In this document: positions 55,379 to 64,000 of the stretch, piece after piece
Position numbering within the stretch: position 1 is the stretch's first letter
How the letters are laid out: the number at the start of each line of letters is the position of its first letter
Assembly: GCA_930367215.1 (NCBI GenBank)
Contig: OV884056.1
Location: forward strand, 51,770,308-51,834,307
Source: Pollenia angustigena
Taxonomy: Eukaryota > Arthropoda > Insecta > Diptera > Polleniidae
Reading direction: 5' to 3'
Length of the DNA stretch: 64,000 bases
The notes under the pieces: model-generated
What the model was told of the DNA's origin: nothing
Databases searched by the model: none
The model's input: only the letters and a program-made list of their open reading frames with translations
Made by a program: the position numbers and the translations under genes

Positions 55379-56540
55379 TTTAATTTATTTTTAAAAACAA
55401 AAATTTAATACAACAAAAACAAAGTACCTTTTTTCTTTGTACATTAATAATACATTATAAAAGGGTGGGTAAAATATTTTCGCGTCAAAAGCATATCGCG
55501 TTTCTTATGCTATATGTCATTCCAAGAAACTTTGCCAAAGAAACCATAGTTCAAAAATTAATTTCGATCCCCGGATTTTTCAAAATAGTTAGTTTTCCAA
55601 GATATTCAAGAATAGAGGCAAACAAATTAGATTTGATCTGGCCAAACCTGTTTCATGCGATTTTTAGGGTCAAGAAATCCATTAATTTTTATTTTTGATT
55701 GCTGCCAGAGAGCGTTTTCATACACTTTTTAGAATTTATCGTCCTTTTCTCAAAATGAAATCTCGAATTTTAAGCGAAAATATAATTTTTAAGCGCTCTA
55801 AAAATATGTACAAAAAAAACATTTTCGGATTGCATTTCCAAATTTATTGTGTTTACAATTTTCAATATTTACTGCAGAAAGAGGAAAGAAGTAGAAAGTC
55901 CGAATAAAATAAAATTTCACTTAGCGCTTGTAAAATCTGCTTCAAAATAATTCGGAGTAAAATAATAATGCAGTGGGCTGCTACTGTTCTAAAATTCTGT
56001 TCATTACTTCTTGACGGGACAACCATCTTGTTAACGAATATTTTAAAATATTATGAGTTCGTTCCAAGATAATCTTCAATTGAAATAAATTCGTGTCTTC
56101 TACTATGTAGAACTTTTGCAGAAGTGCTTTCCTATATCTTTTAAAAACTAGTCAATATCATCATACTAAATTAAGAATGTGGCATAAGCCGCAAGACTAT
56201 TTGCACCAAACAATAAACTCCGCTTATATTTATTGCACAGTAAATACTAGTTGCCATTTTATATCAATTATTAATATGTAGGTTTTACGGATTGTACGAA
56301 ACAAGATGCCCTGAAGCAGGAGAAATCAATACCTATAAAACCTCTCCGACCGATCAACCCAGATCTAGTAGATTTGGTATGTGATAGTATAATTGCATAC
56401 AGATTTAACACTTCGGCTAAAAAACCTTACTAACAATGAAATTATAAAATTTGGCACCTACATTGCGTTAAATGCCCCCAGGTCGGTCAAAGGTATGACC
56501 ACCCCAACTTTATTTTTCCTCCTCATCATTTGCTTCTAAG
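55379..56540. other. non-coding, unassigned
   Basis: Frames at 55465-55698 and 55695-55907 abut but have no recognised domain. Nothing else was identified. Confidence 0.4.
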
Positions 56541-56583
56541 CATACGTTCACACTTTGAAAGTTTTATTTCAGAAACTCTGAGT

Positions 56584-56921
56584 CTGGGTTCACACTATGA
56601 AAGTTTTCTTTTTAAAAGTTTATTGGTGAGAGGAAAGAAAAGAATAGCTTGTTCTATTCCCCTATAAACCCAATAATCTCAGCCTATTTAAAAGAAAACA
56701 TGCATAGTGGGAATCCATGAATCAAAAAAACAAGATAGCGCACTCGGCTGTACAAACAAAATTTTCTACTGCGCATCTACGTCGTCATTGACTAAATATG
56801 AGTGTCTGTTGTAAAAAATGTAAGACAGGCACAAATGCACATATACAAATTCTATTTCTTCGTCACACACAAAAATAACGATACTCCGCAGTCTGGTTTA
56901 TTTGATTCATGGTGTGAACCC
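56584..56921. repeat. inverted-repeat element with GGGTTCACACTATG ends
   Basis: GGGTTCACACTATGAAAG at 56586 pairs with CATGGTGTGAACCC at 56908-56921. A further inverted partner (AAAACATGCATAGTGGGAAT) lies at 56696, and a direct relative (CGTTCACACTTTGAAAG) at 56545. It may be two overlapping copies of one family. Confidence 0.45.
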
Positions 56922-56938
56922 AATAAAACATACATACC

Positions 56939-57191
56939 TGTGGCCGTATTATGTAATTCGCTAAAGCTAAATCTCTATCGCAAAAAATCTTTAAAGTTGA
57001 TTTAGCGATTTTTGGCTACAAATGCAGTGCTGTAACGTGCATTGCTAAATTTGGCAATTCCATGACTATTTAATTCATCGCAATTTTAGCTTTTATTGTC
57101 ATCACTAAAATTTTTAAATTTTGAATACTCTAAGGCATTTTAGCGATAGAGATTTAGCTTTAGCTAAGCAAATTACGGAATACGGGTGCTG
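56939..57191. mobile_element. MITE, 253 bp
   Basis: The ends (C)TGTGGCCGTATTATGTAATT and AATTACGGAATACGGGTGCTG are inverted. Just inside, GCTAAAGCTAAATCTCTATC is repeated in inverted form at 57144-57165. Motifs GCTAAA and TTTAGCGAT recur through the interior. Confidence 0.7.
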
Positions 57192-57317
57192 CTATGTAAA
57201 ATGTTTGGCGTTTTATGATATTCTTAAGTTTAATGAAAAATTTTCATCTTTTGTGAAAAAATCAAAACTTTTAGAAAGTTTTCAATCAAAAGCGTGTTGC
57301 ATTTTTCAATTTTTTAT

Positions 57318-58399
57318 CAGGGTTTAAAATGCTATCGCCATATTAGCAAAAGCAGCCAAATTTTGCCTTTTTCCTATTTAAAAAAAAATAAAAAGCCGAC
57401 AAGTTCCACTGCTAAAAAAGCCCACACTTTTCAAAAGCAGCAGCAAAATAAACACACTGTTTTTGAAAAGTAACCTTTTAATGGACACTGCTTTTTGCAA
57501 CTATTGCTTTTTTAACAATAGCAAAAATTTCTTATTTGATGGAACTCAAAAAGCAACGGCAATAACTTTTCTGTTGTAGGAGAAAATATGTAGGAAAGAG
57601 AATGAAACAAAAAGATTCTGTCAAACAGCCGCCAAATCAAAAACCACTGCATGCTAATAGCCGCAAAATAGGAGATAAAAGCAGCGCAAAGTTAGCTGAA
57701 AGGCACATGATCGACGAAGACAAGTGATATTTTTCATGCAAAACAAATACAACAAGAATTTGTTTTTGTTTCTATACAATAAAAAATCCAACAGACACTT
57801 TGGCTGGTTGCCTTTATTAAAAATATTAAAAAAAACCAAAATACACACACACACATTTCGCGCTATAATCATGCAAACTGTCGAGCAACAACAACATTAC
57901 TATAACATTACTGAAGAAAGGCAAAAATTTATTTTTCCTCACCACCATGAAAAAAAACCATGTTGCTTGTACACTGATCAGTATTTTTTCGTTGTAATCT
58001 GCCTTTTTGCAGAGCTAATAGCTCTGCTCAGACTGCTTTTAGCACACACTTCAGCGGCTTTTTGTTATTACCAGCCAGAGAAGAATTTTTGTTCTTTGAA
58101 TTTTAGATTTTTTTTTTGGTTTGTCTTTTTTAACTAGCTCTTCTTTCAGGAAAAAGTAAAAAAGCAAAAGACGAAATAATTTTTTTTAGCTTTTGCTTTT
58201 TATGTGGTTGTCCATTTTTGTCGCTGGCTGGTAAAAAAGCAGTTGTCAGAAAATAAAAAAAATATTCAAAACAGGAGATTTGCTTTTTTGCACAAGCGAA
58301 AAACAAAACATTGGCTATTGGAAAAAAATTAAAAATTTCAAAAGCAGTGGCAAAAGCAAAAATAAAAAGCAGCCAGCTGATGGATGCTTTTAAACCCTG
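57318..58399. mobile_element. hAT-type non-autonomous element, 1082 bp, perfect 8-bp target duplication
   Basis: The ends are CAGGGTTTAAAATGC and CAGGGTTTAAAAGC (right, read inward). They are flanked exactly by TTTTTTAT at 57310-57317 and 58400-58407, an 8-bp duplication as hAT transposases make. AAAAGCAG and its complement are densely repeated inward from both ends, as expected for subterminal transposase sites. The 137-codon frame at 57724-58137 has no transposase motif (no RW or BED signature seen), and I treat it as accidental. The intact duplication suggests a fairly recent insertion. Confidence 0.85.
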
Positions 58400-58970
58400 T
58401 TTTTTATGAATTTTTAAAGAACAACATTTTCGAAATTTTGCTAAAAACGAAAGAACTGAGCATATTAGGAAAGAGTTTTACTTTGCTAAAAGGTAATTTT
58501 ATTGCGGAATTTCGTTTTTTTCAGTTTATTCAATAACCTGATCCGTTTTCAAGTAACGCGGCGAATATATGTTGTGCAACGGTGTATCTGAAAAACAAGA
58601 GCTAACCTGAAAAAGCACCACTGGATTCAACATACAAGAATAAGATTAAAACGCTAGGTGCTTGTCTGTTTTTTCAACTTGCTCAGCGTTTTTTTTTCTA
58701 TTGTCTTTTCTTAAAGAACACAGACAAACACTGCGATAGAAAACGTTATAATCAAAGCGAATTTATATCATGTAGCAGCGAAAAGAGAGCGACTTTGATA
58801 GTTCGATCAAATTTGCCTTGGTTTAAAAATGTGTGGCTTACAAATCAGGGGCCTAGAGCACAACGGGTTCAAGTGACTTATGTTAAATAATGAGACAAAG
58901 GCGGTTGTTTCGCTTGTGCTACAAGCGAAGTAGGTATTTGAATGTCAAGTGCTTGAATTGTTCACCATAC
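58400..58970. other. non-coding, unassigned
   Basis: Mixed AT-rich sequence with no feature recognised beyond the target duplication at its start. Confidence 0.45.
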
Positions 58971-59795
58971 CTACACACAGAAAAAAATCAATGTAAATTC
59001 GTTCAAAACTAGGCTGATTTTACATTTTTCAGTAGTGATTTTGCTTTATTGTTGTTTCATGTTAATTCAACATGATTTCACAATAACTTGCTAACAACAT
59101 TGTTTTCTTTTAAAATAACTATAATTCATGTTAATTTAAGATTGCAGTAAAGTTAGAGCAAAATGTCATTTATATTGAAATAACAATCCGAATCACGTTG
59201 AATGAAAGTTATTTCAAGTTGAAAGAACGTGAATTTCATGTAGAATCAAATTGGTAGAATCAAATTGGATATAACAGTGTGAAGACAACATTTGCATTTA
59301 TTTCAGGATAATCAAAACACTTACCCCTGTAACACATGTTTCACTTATTTTGTATATGCTTTGTTAACAGAAGCATCAGCAGAATAGCCCGATATGGTTT
59401 TCGTCATCATTCTACTATGAAAACTTGATGTTCTATTTAACTAAATAATTTTAATTAAAAAGAAACGGGAATTGTCTTCTTTTTATAACACATTTTTAAC
59501 ATGAATATAAAAAAATGTACATACTTAAGTATGTATGCATGTTAATTTAACAAGATAAACTTTTGATTTTAATATAAAACAGGCTTTTATGGATTCAATA
59601 TTGAAGAATTTTATTTTAACAGTGAACAACATTAAATAAACGGGATTTTAGGTTATTTCAATATTTTTCATTTAAAATTAATATGAAATAATGATAAATT
59701 TGAATAAAGGGCATACTTTTCAGAAATTTTCCATGATTCTCAAGCAACATTTCGCCATTTTATTTTAACATATTAGTATTTTTTTCTGTGTGTAG
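58971..59795. mobile_element. non-autonomous element with CTACACACAGAAAAAAA ends, 825 bp
   Basis: The left end CTACACACAGAAAAAAAT is perfectly inverted at the right end (TTTTTTTCTGTGTGTAG). The interior has repeated (C)ATGTTAATT(T/C)AA words and no coding region. The flanks give no duplicate; the outermost bases may extend beyond the true end. Confidence 0.65.
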
Positions 59796-60125
59796 CGTCC
59801 GAATGAGAATCCTACATTCACCTCTTGTGCTCTGAACAACTTCTCCGAACTTCACCTATCATTCCATACCTAAACTCAATTTTAGAAAAAGCCACTTAAA
59901 CCCCTTGTGATTTAAAGCCCTCAATTGGTTTACATTTTAAGCATTTAATTTCAAACACTTACAGTACAACGCAAAAAACATCTGTATTGTTGTAGTTTTG
60001 CTACTATCGTGTACATAAATGGCCAAAATGACAGCACGTTAATAAGCATCAACTATAAAGAGTAGAGACTTCCCTTGATCTGTGTGTATTACTTCATAAT
60101 AAACTCTATTTTAATGCATATATAT
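59796..60125. other. non-coding, unassigned
   Basis: No feature recognised. Confidence 0.45.
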
Positions 60126-60560
60126 CGCAGACTGTCAACAAGGCCAAAGGTTTCCTTGAGCTTATCAAACGTTAGGCAAAGGAGTTTGATGATCGCTAAG
60201 TCATAACATAATTTTATATTTTATTAGGGTGACTAATGTTGGAATACGCCTCGGTCGTATGGGACCTTCTAATGAAAACCGTTTAAGCCTAATTATCTTT
60301 CAACCCTGAATTTGTTGAACGGGAAAATTGTCTCAGAATTCCTACTTCGTAATGATGAGTTTTCAGTTCCTATTCGCCCTTCCAGAAATTATATTCCCAT
60401 TAGACTTCAATACTTTTGGTCTTATTATGCAAATTTTGATCCTATCCGTAGAAGGAGATCTGAATTTAAAAATTTTTATACGTGTGTTGATTTCACTGAC
60501 CCAACAACCTCTTATTTAAGTGTCTAAAGATAATTTAAATCCTCAATTTTTTCGTCATTG
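60126..60560 (+). pseudogene. non-LTR retrotransposon (LINE) relic, end of the reverse-transcriptase protein
   Basis: The frame TVNKAKGFLELIKR, a stop, then AKEFDDR, a break, then LMLEYASVVWD (60233-60265), then NGKIVSEFLLRNDEFSVPIR and SRNYIPIRLQYF to a stop at 60525. NKA...FLKR-AKEFDD, LEYAS-VWDP and EFLLR...VP-R-SRN form the typical order after the polymerase active site in jockey/I-like insect LINEs. It shares DNA-level similarity with 19928-20262. The 5' part (endonuclease and polymerase core) is missing, and the frame is broken at least twice. Confidence 0.85.
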
Positions 60561-62733
60561 TTATATACTAGATTCTTTAGAGTAAATAAATTTAAGCATA
60601 CAAGCCAGTAAGAAATATTAATTAATAACTCTTTTTCATAAGAACACGATCTTACGCCAAAAATTTACGGATTCGATTGCGTTGGTGTGGCGCTTTCCAT
60701 ATTAAATTAACTGACATAAAACCTACAAACTCATTTCATAATACACTAGAACAAGGTTTTTGGTGATTAAGAACTGAATGTTGTTTTTAAGGTTATTTGG
60801 GATGCTTAATCCAAATCTGCACTTAGTTTTTTTCTATCAGCTCGACTTTTTGAGATATACCGTTATGGCAAAAATTAACGCACTTCCGCTACATATATAG
60901 GAATACTTTGAAAATGGGCCACCATATTCAGTTAAAAAAAAAACTCAAAATTCGTCAACAATATTATCTTAAGGCCGTGCTTACATTGGTGTTAAATTTG
61001 ACCAGTAGTTTTAGAGATATCGTTAAAATTAAAAAAAAAAAATAAAAATTAAAAAAAAATTCAAAATTCATTAAAAATTAAATTTCAGCGTCGCAAAAAA
61101 ACATTGAAAACAACATTCAATTCTTAACAGTGATGGAAAATTCTGTACTATGGAACTTTTTTGAGTACTTTTTCCTTTCCAAAGTACTACGGTACCCCCA
61201 CGTCTGCTTTAGTACTCTTTTCTTGTTATGCTTCTGAGTTTAGAAATTAAGCGTTGATATTTTTTTTAACATTGACAGCCAGGGCTGTGGAGTCGTCAAC
61301 TCAAAGTACTAGCTCCGATCTAACCTTAATGCTAGTATGAGAGTTTTATGTATTTTAGTTTCTTATTTTTAGGTTTATTTTCAAAAAAAAAAAAAAATAA
61401 AAAAATTGAAAAAAGTACCAAAATGTGAAAATGCTTTATGAAGCCTACTTTCAGCAGTAAATTTTAAATCTTCTTGGGAACAAGTGTTCACAAGAGACTT
61501 AATTTTCAACTGCTTTGATCTTTCCCTCCTTCCAAAAACGATTTGGATGGTCGTTAAAGTCTTGTAAGTCCTTTATCCGAGTCTTCTTCCAAAAATCTTG
61601 GCGAGGCTTTATTGGAAAAGAGAAAAGATTCATCCAACCAATTTTAAAGATTGACTCGAAAACATTATTTGTTCTGCGTGCATGCATCCACTTGTTATTA
61701 TTTTTCTCCAAAACGTATCAAATCAACTCATTACAAGCCATCTCTCTTGTCATATGCTTACATGAATGCCATTTCTTGAATAACTCTAAATGAGTCAATA
61801 CTGGAAAAGAAATAAAAAAATGACGTCGCACGTAAACGCATTTTTAGTATCTTCTGTTGAGAACATACATTAAAAAAATTTATTTCAATTCCTTTAAATA
61901 CCTGCACAGTTTCTAAACCCAGCTTTCATCTACAATATTTTTATTATGATATTTCTACACTTATAACCTAACAAAAACTTACCACCATTGCTATCAGACA
62001 TGATAGAGATATACCGTAGAATATAATAAGCTAATATACATAAATAAAAAAAAAAAAAACAGATAACAATTGATACAAAGAACAATTTTTCAAGTTTCTT
62101 CTTGTTATGACAATTCTTCACTTTAAAACACACGTTCACAATTTTCAAAAATAACTGTAAACAAATCCAACTGCCAACTCTTCAAAATAATGCAAATGAC
62201 TCAAATTGTTAGTTTTCTAAAGAATTGGATATTTTTCTTTCAAATGAGGTAGTTTTTGATAATTTATTTAAGTGTAGGCTTAAAAGAACTAATTAATAAA
62301 ATTTTCCATATTAATTAAGCAAATTCAAATGAAATTCATAAATTTCTCCATCTTCCATCCCTGGTAGAAGGCTAGAAGATATGTCGAAAAAAATTTTAAA
62401 AAATTATTTTTGTACACAGTATCGCTAGATATAACGTTCTTTAATGAATATGGACAAATCATTCATAATGACTTACAAAGTATTCAAAAATATTATAACC
62501 TGTTAAATCATTCTGTTTTAAAACAATCCCTGTCCTGTCTGTCCCAATCATAAAATGATTGCCTATAACTGTTTACAGTTTTATTCTAATCATTTATATT
62601 TGAAAATTTAAACTTTTAAATGATAAAGGTAACCATAGAATGATTGAGTTACCATAATATGTTTGGAAATGCCCAATGGAGGGAGTACTGATAATGGTTA
62701 ATGTGTTTGCGGCAATACAAATATTGGTGATAT
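60561..62733. other. non-coding, unassigned
   Basis: 61130-61200 contains CAGTGATGGAAAA and repeated AGTACT words, possibly a worn TTTCCATCACTG-type MITE end. 61287-61310 reads GGGCTGTGGAGTCG. Frames at 61499-61793 overlap on both strands and show no domain. No gene is supported. Confidence 0.4.
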
Positions 62734-63122
62734 CCCAGTAAAAAAAATTTGGGTTTTTTGAAGCACTTAAGAGAAAAAGCGCATAATTGAGCGCTTCAAT
62801 TTTTGATTCTGATTTTTAAGTGCTGACAACGAAGAAGTTTTTAAAAAAATTAAAATATATTATGGCTTACGAAAACTATTGAAAAAGGCATATAAACAAG
62901 TAAAAGCAAAACATTAGTAAATATATAGTTAGTCCTTAAGAAAGCACCTTAGGAGTGCTTTGTTTGCGTGTTAAATGAAGCGCTTTTTGTCAGCAGAAAA
63001 TAGCCCTTCAAACCGGGAACACTCCATACAAAATTCAGGCATCCCATCAGCAGGTTTGAAGCGATTTGAGGTATGAATTCATACATAAAACCTGCTCCTT
63101 TTGGATCACATTTTTTACTGGG
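62734..63122 (-). mobile_element. CCCAGTAAAAAA-ended element, copy 2 (uninterrupted, 389 bp)
   Basis: CCCAGTAAAAAA lies at both ends in inverted orientation. Read on the minus strand it aligns along its whole length with 32774-33434 apart from that copy's 222-bp insert. TAT flanks both ends (62731-62733 and 63123-63125), a possible short target duplication. Non-coding. Confidence 0.8.
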
Positions 63123-63975
63123 TATAACTATGTATTTATGATATTTATCGATAGTTTAACTATATGTGATATTTTACTCTGCTATTCTAATACAAAACTT
63201 GCGGTGTTGCGTCTTAGTTTAAAATAAATAAATGCCATGAAAAGTACTAGGAAAAGTTTTTTATTTACCAAAATTTCGTTTAAATTTCTTTAAGCCCTCA
63301 GCGCTAAAATGGAAACTAACCTTTCTGAAGAAATTAAAAAGCTCTCTCAATATGCTTAAAAACCTCTAAACTAACTCCAAAAATTGCTATTGCTTCAGGA
63401 ACATTCGTTCTTGAGTTATCCCAAAATTAAAATTTATTGCAATCTACTTTTCCATTAAGGGCACTTAGCAATTAGCCAACGTAGATGCACAACAATGACC
63501 AACCAATACTCTGCTTTTCTTTGCTTTGTAAAATGATGCGGTCCTTCAGAGTACAACTGACAACAAAATGTTTATGTGCTTGTGTGTTTCTAACACATGC
63601 ACATAATACGCTCACACCTACTGATACATAAACATTAGAAAACATGGTAAATTGCGTAGATTGTGTGTATATCAATTTTTTTTTTGCATTTTTGCATTGT
63701 AAAATGCATTTGTAAGCCCTACAAAATCAACCAAAAAGACATACATATAAACTGAATGTGGAAAGGGAGAGGGGGAAAGTAGAGAGATAAAAAAAGTTAA
63801 AAAAAAAAAAATAAAACAAATTTAGATACATTTAACACTAAACACCATCCAATGCCATAGACATGAATGCATGATGCTCGATTTTTTCTTCTTCTGATTT
63901 TCAATAACAAGAATTGATGAGTTGGAGAATCCAGCCGGTTTGTTCGGACTTTTTGTTGGTGTTTATTTTACACAG
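63123..63975. other. non-coding sequence before the putative acceptor
   Basis: AT-rich sequence with a GGGAGAGGGGG stretch near 63764. The final 60 bases become pyrimidine-rich (TTTGTTCGGACTTTTTGTTG, then GTTTATTTTACACAG), as expected upstream of a 3' splice site. Confidence 0.45.
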
Positions 63976-64000
63976 GTTGCAGGCGCTGCACCAACAGATC
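63976..64000 (+). CDS. putative coding exon start, runs off the window
   Basis: A T-rich tract ending in CACAG is followed by GTTGCAGGCGCTGCACC and more, abruptly more GC-rich than anything nearby. With one base finishing a split codon, the frame reads L-Q-A-L-H-Q-Q-I, a helix-friendly start. The other two frames are also open over this short length (VAGAAPTD and CRRCTNR), so the frame is not settled by this window alone. The first is favoured because the donor at 10089/10090 leaves phase 2, giving the joined start M-E-N-S-L-Q-A-L-H-Q-Q-I. No gene name can be assigned. Confidence 0.35.

Larger units (their letters stand above)
10090..63975 (+). other. possible giant first intron
   Basis: The span is bounded by GTAAGT at 10090 and TTTATTTTACACAG ending at 63975, with compatible phase. 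It contains no other convincing exon of the same gene, only transposon relics, simple repeats and one separate intronless gene candidate at 45001. Transposon-poor blocks (10-13 kb, 22.4-25.9 kb, 35.4-37.9 kb) could hold regulatory DNA. Other exons that I missed are possible. Confidence 0.25.

Noticed and set aside
57724..58137. 137-codon + frame inside the hAT element
   Set aside because: No hAT transposase or zinc-finger signature is visible. Composition follows the AAAAGC subterminal repeats.

Overview
The window looks like non-coding nuclear DNA from an insect. It is strongly AT-rich, full of short A/T runs and microsatellites, and packed with decayed Tc1/mariner, hAT, pogo-type, Helitron and non-LTR elements and short inverted-repeat elements (MITEs). 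There is no operon structure, rRNA, functional tRNA or CRISPR array. The element mixture and the arthropod-style core promoters (TATA plus TCAGT initiator) fit a fly with an expanded genome, probably a calyptrate (house-fly or blow-fly type). That taxonomic call is an inference. Nearly all the short open reading frames are chance products of AT-rich DNA.

Three places may belong to real host genes. (1) At 9973-10089 a TATA box, a TCAGT initiator and a short leader lead to ATG GAA AAT TC followed by the splice donor GTAAGT. (2) At 63976-64000 a pyrimidine-rich tract ending in CACAG opens into GC-rich, coding-like sequence that runs off the window. The phases of (1) and (2) are compatible, so most of the window may be one very large first intron of about 54 kb on the + strand. 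(3) At 44915-45219 a TATA box and initiator with correct spacing precede an intronless 72-codon reading frame. I do not recognise its product.

Layout: 1-9.9 kb holds MITEs, a tRNA-derived SINE, a Helitron 3' end and nested MITEs. 10-13.2 kb and 22.4-25.9 kb are comparatively poor in transposons and rich in simple repeats. 13.2-21.5 kb holds two pogo-type MITEs, several inverted-repeat elements, a LINE relic and a mariner relic. 27-31.6 kb holds a mariner relic, a near-perfect hairpin MITE and a SINE. 32.7-33.4 kb has a MITE within a MITE. 38.5-41.5 kb has a SINE and a Helitron-like element with about 110-bp internal repeats nested in a MITE. 43-47.9 kb has a mariner relic, a diverged tandem duplication, the small gene and a palindromic Tc1 element. 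50.6-53.4 kb is a Helitron with a broken helicase gene, apparently inserted into the end of an inverted-repeat element. 54.7-63.1 kb holds a foldback repeat, a hAT element with a perfect 8-bp target duplication, further MITEs and a LINE relic.

I do not see a new multi-gene system. The most notable observations are the possible giant first intron, the orphan small gene beside a large palindrome that could make double-stranded RNA, and several nested insertions that give relative ages.
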